From: Margaritispora aquatica
Taxonomy: Eukaryota > Ascomycota > Leotiomycetes > Helotiales > Discinellaceae
Assembly: GCA_007644065.1 (NCBI GenBank)
Contig: VJWN01000007.1
Span: 1,798,001-1,862,000, forward strand
DNA length: 64,000 nucleotides
Direction of reading: 5' to 3'
Numbering within the stretch: the first letter of the stretch is position 1; every line of letters begins with the position of its first letter. The notes under the pieces are model-generated. The model made no database searches. It worked only from the letters and a program-made list of their open reading frames with translations, and had not been told where the DNA came from. The position numbers were made by a program, and so were the translations under genes. Positions 34,411 to 46,118 of this stretch are shown here, in pieces.

Positions 34411-36018
34411 TTAAAATGGAATCTGCTCCGAGAAATAGTCCAAGATCACAGCGACTTGCTCTGGTGATGCAATTGCAAGATCTCCCCAGCCGTTGCCGAC
34501 GTGCATAGTCACATTCTGCGTCTGAGAAGGCGACGGGCTCCAAGTGGTCAAGTTTCCTGTGTATGAACCTCCCAGATTTGGATTCCCGGTCTTAGCAAAG
34601 TTTGCCCAATAGCCATTCATCTTCAGTGCAATCTCATAGTCGATGGCCTCCCACGGGCTATCTGTACCGTAGAGATTGTTGAGGATATAGTTGATTTCGG
34701 ACTCATGGTAGGCGCCCTGGGTCTGTCCCGGAGGTGCATGATCCCAGTAATAGGTCCAGATTGGGCTTGAAGCTGTCTTGACCCAGCTAGTGGCAAAGGA
34801 CCAGCTGGAAATTTTAGAGGTATCAGACCAGTGTGCGTTGTAAGATGCAGAGGCCTGAGTTGAGTTGTCTGCTGGATAGACTGCAAGGACACGAGAAGAA
34901 AGATTGCCGTATTGCTCCTCAATGTCAGCTATGTACTCGGCTACTGTAAGGTTCGTTGAAGTCGAAGCACCACTTTCATCTTTGGTATTACCAGTCATAA
35001 GAGGGACATCGTTGACTGGGCCAGAAAGCAGGATGTTTTGATATGTATCTGGCATACAATAGTAGTCGAGAACATTTCCAAAGTTGTAAGAGGATCCGAA
35101 AAGAGATTCTGTCAGATCAGCTGTTGACATCTCGCGAAGTTGAGCAATAGAGGTGGCGTTCCTGTTGGTCATGAAAGCTGCACCGGTTGTCAGAGCTGCA
35201 TTCTGCGTCCTGTAGTTCTCGGCGAGAGTTGCCGCTTCAGGATCATAGGGACTGCGAATTCCACTATCCGCAACAGCTCCCACGATCAGCCCTTTTGTGA
35301 GCGGACTATTGACGATATGGTAGCTAGCTGCTGATCCTGCCGACTGTCCCATTGCTGTGATGTGATCTGGGTCGCCTCCAAATGCTGCGATGTTTGCACG
35401 AACCCACTTCAAGGCAGCAAACTGGTCAAGCATTCCCCAGTTTCCAGAGCTGTTGGAGCCAGTGCTTTCTGCAAACTCAGCAGAGAGCTCGGGAGTCGAA
35501 AGATAACCAAATGTGCTAACACGGTAGTTGTAGTTGACAAAAACAATTCCTTGTGCTGCCATTCCCGCTCCATCAAATAATGCCTGGGCTGCTGAACCAC
35601 CAGCTGGGCAGGACCAGAACACTACAGGACGCTTTTCCGAAGCGTTCTTTGCTGATGACCAGACATTGAGGTTCAAGCAATCTTCACTAGCAACAACGTC
35701 ACTTCCCATGTCTCCAGTTGTAGGAGGACATGTGTTTCCCAGTTTGGTCGCTTGGAAGGTTGTGTTCCATGTCGTAGCAGCTTGAGGGGCTCGCCATCGG
35801 TTTGCTCCAGAGGTGTCAGCACCATATGGGATGCCTTTCCACACAGCGATGTCCTCCCAGTTGGAGAGATTGCCATTGGGTGTGCTGTTGAATGCTTTAG
35901 TGCCTTGGACGGGACCGAAGCTGGTTTGAATGACAGTGTTGTATAGTGATGCAGAAGCGAAGTCGAGCTGGCCGATTAGTACAGCCGCTTTCAAGAAAGA
36001 AAATGGAGTAGACTTCAT
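34411..36018 (-). CDS. Secreted type-B carboxylesterase
   Basis: One uninterrupted 535-codon frame. Residues 1 to about 23 form a signal peptide. Type-B esterase motifs are present: SEDCLNLNVW, NYNYRVSTFGYL, the nucleophile elbow GQSAGSAAS (Ser about 226), NTKDESGAS with the likely acidic residue, and AYHESEINYI with the catalytic His. Many NxS/T sites suggest glycosylation. One odd point: the usual HGGG oxyanion-hole region reads WSCPAGGSA, lacking the HGGG pattern, so the substrate range or mechanism may be unusual. Known role of the family: extracellular hydrolysis of esters, lipids or plant esters. It is head-to-head with a second family member at 38074, the two separated by 2 kb. It has no introns, unlike that neighbour. 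Confidence 0.9.
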   Translation of the reverse strand: MKSTPFSFLKAAVLIGQLDFASASLYNTVIQTSFGPVQGTKAFNSTPNGNLSNWEDIAVWKGIPYGADTSGANRWRAPQAATTWNTTFQATKLGNTCPPTTGDMGSDVVASEDCLNLNVWSSAKNASEKRPVVFWSCPAGGSAAQALFDGAGMAAQGIVFVNYNYRVSTFGYLSTPELSAEFAESTGSNSSGNWGMLDQFAALKWVRANIAAFGGDPDHITAMGQSAGSAASYHIVNSPLTKGLIVGAVADSGIRSPYDPEAATLAENYRTQNAALTTGAAFMTNRNATSIAQLREMSTADLTESLFGSSYNFGNVLDYYCMPDTYQNILLSGPVNDVPLMTGNTKDESGASTSTNLTVAEYIADIEEQYGNLSSRVLAVYPADNSTQASASYNAHWSDTSKISSWSFATSWVKTASSPIWTYYWDHAPPGQTQGAYHESEINYILNNLYGTDSPWEAIDYEIALKMNGYWANFAKTGNPNLGGSYTGNLTTWSPSPSQTQNVTMHVGNGWGDLAIASPEQVAVILDYFSEQIPF

Positions 36019-38073
36019 GGTGAAGAAACTAATGGGTACAAGCGAATAAAGACTGTTTTGGAACTCGAACTATCAGGATACTCTTCATCAAGCACAATGA
36101 CTTTCTTTTAATGATTTCAAACATATGAGAAACCCATTATGGGAAGTCATCGATGGACGTGGCCCTCTGGCATACTTTACGCGTGTATGATGAGGCTGTC
36201 GACAATCTTTTACAGAATTGGGACGACTGCATTCTAATGAAAACATCGAGTTCTTAATCTGACTCGTCCACACTCACTTTTACTCCGCATCTTTAGAATA
36301 CGTAATTTCCTAGGAGTGAATTTGATGTTGTGGGCGAAGACCAGTGGATAAAATGACGTTTCAGCGTCATAGGTTTCGGGACCGAGGTGGATATGAATGT
36401 CACTTTCGACCAAATTCCCGGCTGTTTCCTCGCATTCATCGCATTCATCACATTTCTCGTATTAGGCTCACCGACCATCAACTTATTCTACATCACCCAA
36501 AGTTCTCTCTTTTTCAATGACTGTAAGGTGTGGGATCTGATACATAACATTCACTATTGGGAACTCATATTTTCAAAATGTTGCATTCATGTGTTCCGTT
36601 GTATGGTTTTGGAACTGCTCTGAAATTCTTCCATTAACCAGCTCCCTTTCTTCTATCTATATATTATTTGGAAATGTTTTCAACATCATTGCGAAGTAAT
36701 GTCTGGCTTCAACTTCAAGAGCAATTTTGAATGATCTGAGATCTATAATTCAGTATCCGAGCCTCTTGAACTTTTTTTTGCAAGTGTTCGATTCGACATT
36801 GCACATCTACCGCGCGTTGTGACAGTTTTTCTACTTTTGCTAATGAAGACCTCTTAATCTACCCGTTGATCTTGTCATTTGAAATTAGAGACTTTAAGAT
36901 CAAAGCTGAAAGTTGTAATCTCTTCGTATATTGTTTTCAAGATGCCCACGTTTAAGTGTGGGTTCATGTTAAGGTATATGATCCGATAATCACATCGTCT
37001 TGGTCATTGCTCTATAAATGGCATGATGGAAAGCCCTGCCTCATTGTTGTATTGATACAGGATGCAATGACGACAGGACTTCCCTAAGATCAAGATTCAC
37101 CTATTGGGCCATTCTTCCGCAATTCAGATATTCTAGTCAGATTCGAGATCGCACAGTTGCACTTCTCAGAGTCGTTGATCCCAAGATGGTCAAAGTGATA
37201 ACGAAATCAAAGAATCACTCAGATCACAGAGGAAGATTTGCTTGCAATATTTGAAGAATATTAGTCAAGTAGTCACAATACCAAAGGTTTCAGTTTGGCT
37301 TTTTGCATTCTGTGGTTTGTGTCAAGTTGATTTCGTGCTTCTTGTCATCATGTTTGCAACGCCTGGGAAGAACCACATCACTAAACGCTCAAGATTTTAG
37401 TCACCTACAATATCTGTTTTATGTTGTAATTGTATGCTATAGCCTACGTTTCTGACTCTTGATCTTGCCGCTAAGACTGTCTACTCAGGTGCAGAATGCA
37501 ATTGACTCTCTACATTGTCTTTTCAACTGTCGTTTCCTCTATTGTCTGAGGGATCTCGCTTAATTTTTCACCTCCAACTTGTCCTATGCCTCGGTTACCT
37601 AAGTTAAATATAGCTATGATTGAACCCTAGTAGGTCTCCCTAAAATAACATATTAGCATTACAAACAACTATGTACGACCTACAATGGGACGTGGATGAT
37701 GAGTCGATCACGTGAGCCACATTGTGTACCTCATGCTAAAGTAGGCAGGTGAGATACTTAGATGCACAGGATTTTCAATGTAATGTTCTTTCCATCAGTG
37801 CGAAACATTATCATTCTTTCAACGTGGATTTTCGAATTTGGGAAACAACCAAGCTGAATTCTCCTTCAAAATCCTGAATCAATAGTTATAGGTGCGCTTA
37901 ATGCCGGTTGACCCCGGTCATGAGCACCATAAAATCTTTGAAACATTTTGAAACATTACAAAGCTGTTCTTTCTCGACTTTAATTGAGAAGAGTCAAAGG
38001 TTTTGTCTTCCTTTAAATACTGCAGTTTTCCCCAGCGTGCACTAAGACTGGACAAATTTGGTAATCAGCCATC
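36019..38073. promoter_or_regulatory. 2.05-kb divergent region between two carboxylesterases
   Basis: No gene is recognised. Given its position it must contain both promoters. It is long for a fungal intergenic region and AT-rich; no specific binding site is claimed. Confidence 0.5.
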
Positions 38074-39848
38074 ATGTCTTCCAACTCTGCGGCTACCCCA
38101 CTATCTCCGCAAGTGGACCTGGGATATGCGAAATATCGAGGAACAACGACAAGCTCAGGTGTTAACCAGTATCTTGGAATGCGCTTTGCTGCAGCACCAG
38201 TTGGCGATCTTAGGTTCCGTGCTCCTATGCCACCGCCTGTAACACTTGACGTACAGGATGCTACTGCAGTAAGCCATCCCATGAGGATCCCTCTGAACGT
38301 TACGTAAGCTGAATGCATACAGTTTCAACCTGTTGGCTTGGGAATCGTCTCGAAGCCTACTGGAATAAGCGAGTCTGAGGACTGTTTGTTCATAAATGTC
38401 TGGTCGCCGGCAAATGCAACACCCGAATCAAAATTGCCCGTATGGGTGTATATTCAAGGTGGCGGATACAACGCCAACTCTAACGCGAACTACAATGGAT
38501 CTGGAGTTGTCGCTGAGTCAAAAGACAGTATTGTTTTTGTAAACCTCAATTATCGAGTAGGTTGTTGGGGATTCCTGGCAAGCAATGAAGTGAGGAAGAA
38601 TGGCGATCTTAACGTTGGACTTCTCGACCAAAGGATGGCTTTGCAATGGGTTCAAAAAAACATATCAAAGGTTTGTTTCCACAGCAAGTATGAAAGCGTT
38701 GCTTCGACTAACTCTAACAGTTTGGTGGCAATCCCGAACATGTCGTCGTGCATGGGGTATCAGCTGGAGCTGGTTCAGTCGCGCTGCATCTCGCAGCGTT
38801 GTAAGTATAGCTACCATCGAGTTTTCAGGTCCTGAATTGACATTTGATAGTGGGGGTCGTGATGATAAGTTGTTCGTTGGTGCAATACTCGAGTCGCCAT
38901 TTCTCCCAACTCATCCTCCTCCATCAGAGCTCGAGTGGCAATTCAACGACTTCATCAAAGCGACTGATTGTGACAATTCTGGTGACCCATTATCCGCTCT
39001 GCGCTCCAAGGATACTTCAATTCTCCAAGCGGAAAACAGAGCAACTCCATATCCCGGCCAATCTGGTCCTCCTCGCTTTCCATGGACCCCCACAATCGAT
39101 GACGATTTGATCCAAGATTATCCGTACAGAATGTTCGAAAACGGAAATTTTATCAAAGTACCTGTTATGATTGGGAGTATGCTATCTCTTTTCCCGAGAA
39201 GAACATTCGGCTGATAACCTTCTAGACGACACTAACGAAGGCTCTGGGTTTGCACCAGATGCTTCATCCTACACTGAAATGACCGAGTTTCTCGTGAACA
39301 ACTACCCAAATCTCTCCGAAGCTGATGCCGAAGCTATCGTTGCACACTATCCAGTCACCTCGCCAATTCCAATGCATGCATCACACTTCCCCTCTGCTTC
39401 GGCTGCATATGGCGACTCCACCTTCACGTCTCCAGGCAACACACTCTCCTCACTGATCGCAGCTCAGGTAGGACCTGATAAAGTATGGAACTATCGATAC
39501 AACGTTCAAGATCAGCGTCTCATTGACATGGGACTTGGTGTCCCCCATACATTTGAAACGCCTGCCATTTTCGGTCCTGAGTTTTGCAAGGAAGATCCTG
39601 AGTCGAGTTACAAAACCTACAATAAAGACATTGTTCCTGTAGTGATGAACTACTGGATCAGCTTTATCAAAAGTCTTGATCCGAATGTTCACAAGCATGA
39701 TAGTGCACCAGTATGGAAAAGCTGGGGTAATGGATCAGGACAAAGGCTGGCTATCGAAACTAACAAGACGAAGATGGAAGACATCCCACAAACTGAAATC
39801 GAAATGGCAGTGTTTTGGAAAGGGCTGGGAGACGCAATGAGACACTAA
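38074..39848 (+). CDS. Type-B carboxylesterase without signal peptide
   Basis: Five exons (38074-38268, 38323-38670, 38721-38800, 38851-39176, 39226-39848) close in one frame to 523 residues. Motifs include SEDCLFINVW, IQGGGY (oxyanion hole), NYRVGCWGFL, the nucleophile elbow GVSAG (Ser about 195) formed within a short 80-nt exon, DTNEG with the likely catalytic Glu, and GVPHTFETPAIFG with the His. The N terminus MSSNSAATPLSPQVDLG is not a signal peptide, so it is probably intracellular, in contrast to the divergent secreted neighbour. Family members hydrolyse carboxylic esters; substrate unknown. All five splice joins rebuild expected conserved blocks, which makes this model good. Confidence 0.88.
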
Positions 39849-40075
39849 CGATTGAGGACCTACCATGCTTTAGGAGTCCAACCTCCATCGCACACTTGCA
39901 ACACCAGATAGCAGAAAAGTAAGTCTAGCCCATAAGATCTTGCTAGAGGCCATTTCAGTGACCGTTAGAATTTAAAGACAACCAGCATTCGAGCTTTCAA
40001 ATGATACTAGCATCTCTAGTTCACAATTTCTCCAATTTTTCGTAATATTCGAATATCTCCGGAGACTCACGCTCA

Positions 40076-40678
40076 TCAATTCCTGCTCTTTCCAAGCTCG
40101 CTCTGCGCTGTGCTCGTTGGACCGCCCTTGATTCTACCTCCAGCAATCCTCTTCTCTCCTTTAGTGATATCTGAAAGCGCCTCGCTGGTAATCGGCTCAT
40201 TTGCATGCTTCTGCGCCTCTGCCGTCGGACCACCCTGCACTGGCCCCGCACTCCCAGTGATTTTCTTCTCTGCATCCGTGATTTTTGAAATTTTCTCCGA
40301 ATCAAAGACGCCTTTTGCGATTTTCTCTGCTTTTTTGTCCAGTTGACGCAGGTTTTCCTGGCTAGTCAAGATCTTCTGCGCAGTGCTTGTCGGTCCATCT
40401 TTGATTGGACCATCTCGTCCAGTAATGTTCTTCTCTCCTTTTGTGATATCGGAGATATTTTGTGCGTTGAGTTCCTCGTCGACGTGCTTTTGAGCATGTG
40501 CAGTCGGTCCACTTGTGACTGGCTGATCCTGTCTGGTGATGCTCTTCTCTTTCTCTGTGATTTTGGAGATGGTTTCAGAGTCGAGCTTGGTCGAAGCGAA
40601 GCGTGCTTGGATTGATGGACTTAGAACTCTGCACCTTGAGCGACTCATTACTCGGATTGCGTGGAAATGGTAAGACAT
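40076..40678 (-). CDS. Four-repeat SMP/LEA-like protein, putative mitochondrial
   Basis: A 200-residue uninterrupted frame. Four related units are visible at about 37-66, 74-103, 129-158 and 168-194, each with the pattern [IS]xxIxxxEKxIT-G-xPxxxGPTxxAQ, as in seed-maturation (SMP) domains of LEA-type proteins. Units 1/2 and 3/4 look like a duplicated pair. The start MSYHFHAIRVMSRSRCRVLSP and RFAS motif form a basic, Ser/Arg-rich, acid-free N terminus that fits a mitochondrial presequence; this localisation is inference. SMP proteins are linked to desiccation or spore-maturation protection, but the molecular role is little known. The remainder is very hydrophilic and Lys/Glu/Gly-rich, probably disordered. 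Confidence 0.78.
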   Translation of the reverse strand: MSYHFHAIRVMSRSRCRVLSPSIQARFASTKLDSETISKITEKEKSITRQDQPVTSGPTAHAQKHVDEELNAQNISDITKGEKNITGRDGPIKDGPTSTAQKILTSQENLRQLDKKAEKIAKGVFDSEKISKITDAEKKITGSAGPVQGGPTAEAQKHANEPITSEALSDITKGEKRIAGGRIKGGPTSTAQSELGKSRN

Positions 40679-41387
40679 TGACGCGACGATATATTAGCTG
40701 TATTTGAATCAAGTTTTCAGACGAAGTCAATGTGGGAATACAATATGAGATACTACTTCATATATGAAATTTCTGCTTTTGGCTCATGATCTAATAGACT
40801 TCTCAGTAAAGAAAATGCATTAGCTAGTGTATTGGCTAGTGCATCAGTTCCTGCATTTATCGGTCGTGTTTAGGTTACCCCAAAGTGCACTAGAAGACAT
40901 GGCAAGTGCCATTTGGTACGGCTAAAGTCAAAAGAGCTCGTGTGTTGATTTGAAACCTCAGATGTGGCAACCATGCTAGAAACATAAGCGACGAAGTTAA
41001 GACTAGGTAACTTGCTTAAGATAATAGGATTGAGGATGAACTGAGCACCTGTGCTGTGATGAGCTAGTTTCTAGTTAATCCAAGTCAAAGAGCAACTGAT
41101 TAAGATAAAAAACCTCTCTTCATCTCATACTGAATTGTCAACTAATTTTTTTTCATAGCGAAGCTGTGTTACGAATCACTTGCTTTGAGCATCCCCCAGC
41201 GCTACATATTTATAAGCAACTATATTCAAGCAAGTATCTGATTAATGCAGCTGTTTTATACAGAATTATAGATTAGACACGGAAGTAATCTAAAAGGTAC
41301 ATTTGAAGTAGGGTCCATATCAAGTACTGGATTCGAGGAATAAGACCCAGGTCTAAAGAGCATCTTTCGGGATCTAGCTTCGGAAGC
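40679..41387. other. Intergenic, no feature recognised
   Basis: It carries the promoter of the minus-strand SMP-like gene and the 3' end of the TAP-like hydrolase gene. No further gene is seen. Confidence 0.5.
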
Positions 41388-43221
41388 TCATTTCACGAGA
41401 TCGAGCAACCCAGCTTGTAGCAAGTTTTCCTCCAGGGTACCATTGAGGACAATTCCAAATGGCCCAATTTCCAGCGGACAGAATGAGTCATTTCCAGGCA
41501 TGATATTATCCTGGAAATAAGCTCTTAATTTTCCAAAGGCACACGTGTTCTGGGTCGCGATGATGGTGTGCTATATTTTCATCAGTAATCCGATTACTGT
41601 TGCTCTAAATTTGAATGGGGCAAGACTCACTCCCATTCCGTCGATTGTAAGTATCTGGACATCTTTATACTTCGGTGCGGATGAACGGCCACTGCAAACT
41701 AGATCAGCAATCATGTCACAATTCATAAACAGGATAAAGTACGTACTTCTCAATGGGTGTGACTGGGTCATAAGTGTTGTCGACGAACAGAATCGGTGTC
41801 GCAGTATCACTTCCAAATGGTCCAGTGAAAATCTCGTTGGCTTTGATCGACCAGCCCCAGCATCCAAGTTCTGCATGAATCCACATCTCACCAATGATAC
41901 TTGTTTGGCTAAGGTAATCAGTGAGAGGTCTCAAATCTGCCATAGTCTTGTTAAACATGGTGTTGTTTTGGTCGGAACACATGGTACCAAGTGACCATTG
42001 AGGGTTCGCTGATGCATAATTAGCAAGCGTTGGATCCCCAAAGCTCTTTATCATCTGCTCGGTCCATAGCCTGATATTATGAGACGCGAGAGCATCTTCG
42101 AGACTCAAAAGCGCAGGTGGTACCATGCTAAAATACTCGAGGGGTGAGTTCGCATAAGTGAGGAAGACGTTTTTCAGCAGCAGCAAGGCCTCTTCGATGT
42201 CAGTGGCATTTGACCAATTCTCATTCTCCGCTCTTTTAGGATCAAGCTGGATAAACGATTGGTTGAATCGATCGTAGACATCCTTGGGTGTGGATCCTGT
42301 ATCGTAAGAGCATAAGGACGGTCCCGCCTTCTTACAGTAGATGAAGAATGCAGCAATGATTCCATCAAGGTGAATAATAAATTGCGAGGTATAGTTTGTT
42401 AAATAACCTTCTGGACTTACCACTCCGTCCAAAACCATATTCCCCACATTCTCGGGAAACATCGAAGCGAAGGTCTGGCCGAGGAAGGTACCATAACTGA
42501 TTCCGTAATAATTCAGAAGATGACTCGGTTTAGAGGCTCGATTTCCATCATCTGTCTCTGCGAAAGCTTGAGTGATGCTGAGCATATCTCTCGTTACAAT
42601 TGCTGTGGACATATGTGGGCCGACGTCTTTCTGTCCTCCAATTGTTTCCTCACATCTTTTGCCGAGCTCTTTTCCGTAGTTGATAACATCAGTGAAGAAG
42701 TCGTCGGATAGTCTTGGAACCGATCTAGCCTTCAAGTTTGAATTCTGGATTGTGCTGCTGTTGAGGGAGCAATCAGCTACAGGTTCACTAAGCCACATTC
42801 CTCGAGTATCAAATCCAACAACATCCCAATTTGATCCGAGCACAGATTGAATAAGTGCTCCACTGGACAAAGCCATGTTGATACCAGAGGCTCCTGGTCC
42901 TCCAGGATTCAGCAGAAGCTGTCCTTGATAGACACCATCTAAAGAGTTCTTCGTAGCGGGATATTTAAGCAGCGGGATGGAAGCTCGACCCAGACAAGGA
43001 TTGTAATAATCGAGCGGGACCTAGAAATCATATTCAGTATGTGAAACACTAGAACAGCAGTTGCACCTTACATCAAGCTTAGCACAAGCAAACCCATTGT
43101 TGCAAGGGCACCAGATAAGTGTTGAGGAGGGGGCAATCTCTTCAAAAGTACAATTTTCTGATGAAGCGGCTGCCATGAGACAAGCAAAGCCTAGTGAAGG
43201 AAGTGTAAGTTTTAGCTTCAT
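41388..43221 (-). CDS. Secreted TAP-like serine hydrolase (S33 alpha/beta hydrolase)
   Basis: Four exons (43221-43072, 43020-41747, 41691-41631, 41570-41388) close in frame to 555 residues. A signal peptide (KLKLTLPSLGFACLMAAASS) begins the protein. Blocks shared with tripeptidyl-aminopeptidase/TAP-like hydrolases are AKLDVPLDY (made across splice 1), NPGGPGASG (oxyanion), FDTRGMWLSEP, the nucleophile elbow GISYGTFLG, FVDNTYDPVTP (Asp) and DGMGHTI (His, made exactly at the last splice). Many Cys and NxS/T sites fit secretion. Known members cleave short peptides or esters outside the cell; the actual substrate is unknown. The final two small exons are recovered by frame and motif, so confidence in the C terminus is good. 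Confidence 0.87.
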
Positions 43222-43870
43222 GATAGAAAGCTAGTAATGGTAGTTGAGATCTTGGAGGACAGAGATAGAGTGTAGTAGGTAGCGTGACGACAGGTTTGTC
43301 ATGGAAGTACCGGCTGTGATGTGAAGGAGAATCGTCGTTGAGCCGGCGATGTTCAGCTCTTATATCTCCCGAATTGACCAAGTACTAGCTAGCAAGTACA
43401 GCCTCTCCACTACCCTGTGAGTGGGTATGAAGCAAGCTCTCAAATTCACATTGCAATCCATCTCCTAACCGTTCCATGTCTATGGCACGAGCTTTGTAAT
43501 ATGGATTGAGAATGGTATGCCCAGGACCAAAACAGCTTGATTTCCCACATCTCAAATAGTCATATCCTCCGCAGGATAGGTAAGTTTACGACGCGGCGAC
43601 TATCCCGTCCCTTGCTACCTCGTCCGTAGGCTTGTGATTGGATGTTCACCTTAATTGTTGGTGTGTCTCGCGAGCCCCTGGATTTACAGGGTCCGTACGA
43701 GGCGATGGAGCAGTGCCAAGCATATCGTGACACGACCAGCCTTACTTTATTCCAGAGAAGATCTTGACAGGGTCCTTACGAGCTTAAGTGGAGCCTGTGA
43801 AAGAAAGCAAAGAATATTCTTCACTTATGATTCTTCCTGGGATGCTTCTTAGGTTAGAGGTGGAAGTTCT
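43222..43870. other. Intergenic, no feature recognised
   Basis: Upstream region of the TAP-like hydrolase and 3' region of the Zn2Cys6 gene, both on the minus strand. Nothing else is supported. Confidence 0.5.
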
Positions 43871-45638
43871 TCACCAGGTGAACATTTCCTCTGTTACCCT
43901 GACTAGCGCCTCGTTACCTGCGGTTGTCCGTCTAAAATATTGCAACCGACCTCCTGTCGCATCCAGCTCAAACAGAGGCCTAGGCACTTGGGTCGAAGTA
44001 GGTGTCGGAGAGTAGGCTGTCGTAGATGTTTCCTTCCATATCATCTCCTCAATTTCCATGATTCGCTCGGCTGCCCTTGCAGCTAATAAGCTGTTCCACA
44101 GGCCCTCTTGTCGTATGGTCGTCCTGAGGAGGGCAATTGCTTCTCGTCGTAGGAGAAAGTCTTGACTTTGAGTAGCTATCGTGTACATCGGAATGATGAT
44201 CCCCATATCCAAACAAAATATTGTGTTCCCTTTATAGATGTTTTCGGAAGACAAGGTTGATAAGATAATCTTCTTCCCAAGCAGCAACATCTCTTCCATC
44301 AAAGGTGCAATGCTCTCCCATCGGGAGACCATGGTTTCTTGCCACTGAATTGAAGTCTCTGGGGTTTGAAACTCAACCAATAACGAGATATGAGCGTGGA
44401 GGATATGGAGCTGCAAGACAGCGATAGCAATTTCTTCCTTCTGTGTCAGGAGAGAGCCCCTTGACTTTACCATATTTTGTAGCGCTAGCGAGAAATGCGA
44501 TAGGAGATTTGTGCAGCGATCGACATGAGATTCGAGGTTTGCTGCAGACTGCGAAGGGGCTGACGATTGCTGGGTACGTTGAGCTTGCATGAAGAGGCAA
44601 CGACCATACTCGAAGGTGTTCTTGGCTTCCTCGATGCTAGAGAAAACTAGAGGGGTTTCCTTGTATGTCGCTCCAGTCGAAGCTTTTTCTTGAAGCATAA
44701 AAACGTCTCTGTCAATCGCCTATATAACAAAACTTTAGTCAACGACAATTTTTCTTTTTTATCATATATGCCAAGCATACCAAATTGCTCTGAGAATCTA
44801 ATGCGGAAAACAGTCTCGCTATTATTTCTGGTGATGTATAAACAACTGGCTTATTCTGATGATGAGAGTTACGTTGGTGAACTATCCTATTTTGCCTAAT
44901 ATTTGAAGTCTCATGCAGAAGCTTTGCGCCGCTCCGTAGATGTGTTCCTGCTGAAGAATGACATGATTGCATGTTCTAGTAGATCAGCACAGTTTTGAAC
45001 ATTACACATGCATAGAAGCAGTTTAAAACATATGAACCCACCTCAAAACAAATAAATAATATACAAGTAATTAGCCAGACATTGACACGTCTTGGCTCAT
45101 TTTCAGACAGAGACAATAGGTGTTTTATTGCCAAATTGTATTCGCCGAGAGCAAATGCCTTCAAATTACTCTGTCGGTTCGCTTCAGAGCTAAATCCCTG
45201 GTGTATTGCGCCAACTGCAACCACTGCATGCCGCACAGCAGGTTCGTGATAGGCACTTTGAAGGACGAGTCTTTCCCAGAAGTCAGATCCAAAGAAGCCA
45301 GCTAGTTGTGGACTAGTCAATTGCACGAAGAATGAGAAAGATCGATGTGCCTGTGTAGAGACATGAATCTCAGATGATGGGCCTGCAATAATGGAGACTT
45401 TATCGGTAATTGATGAACGAATCATTTGTGTGTTGTAACCGGTGCACCTCCGACCTGCAGAGGTACATTTCAGACAAGCGGGCTTGCCCTCATCACACTT
45501 GACTCGTCTTTCTAAATCCCATGTTAGTTAATTAGTATAGCATCTTTAGCTATAGCCTGTACCTTTACAAAGCAAGCACCCTGTTGTGGTTTTGGGTTGA
45601 TAGGATCGTATCCTTCTTCCTCTAGGTACTTTGGGCAT
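43871..45638 (-). CDS. Zn2Cys6 fungal transcription factor
   Basis: Four exons (45638-45563, 45511-45042, 44975-44781, 44719-43871) give 529 residues. The N-terminal binuclear zinc cluster is complete: Cys at 21, 24, 31, 38, 41 and 48 (CX2CX6CX6CX2CX6C), with the cluster split by intron 1 after Lys25. Basic residues precede it. The remainder is a helical fungal-specific transcription factor domain (PF11951-like) with FWERLVLQSAYHEPAVRHAVVAVGAIH and FICFENMQ. Known function: nuclear regulator binding CGG-containing sites. Its position after two esterases and a hydrolase suggests that it might regulate local genes, which is inference. Genuine frame closure across three introns makes the model firm. 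Confidence 0.9.
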
Positions 45639-46118
45639 TGAAACTCGTAAGCTCTTAGGGGCTAGAATTGTTGAATTGACACGCGCTGTAAGGAAAAATA
45701 TTGCTGAAAACGTGATACATTAGGTGGTGGTGGATGAAGAGTGTGGGAATAGGGGTAGATGCTTTCTAGACCTAGTTTGTTACTAGAAGTGGAACCGAAC
45801 ATACCACCTGCAGGTAAGTCATGTGAACTACTGATAACGTGATTGAAGTCGCGATGTACCTTGATCTTAGTGTAGGATATCAAAGCAAAGCGGCAACATT
45901 TATAAAAATTGGATTTTCTCGAAACATTTTATGGTAACAAACATAACAATTATATTCCCCCAAAAAACCAATACCTCACCCTGTGGCATTCAGTCTCAGG
46001 CAGCAATATTTCGCAAGGCGGCAAGGCACAAATATATTTTGCGTGTTTGGTCTTTGTGTTCACCCTGATCAGGATCCCCAGGATTCATCCGACACCAATA
46101 AAATACTCTTTCACAAAG
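45639..46118. promoter_or_regulatory. Divergent promoter region between Zn2Cys6 factor and BTB-bromodomain gene
   Basis: The two starts face away from each other across 480 bp, so both promoters are here. No specific site is claimed. Confidence 0.5.
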
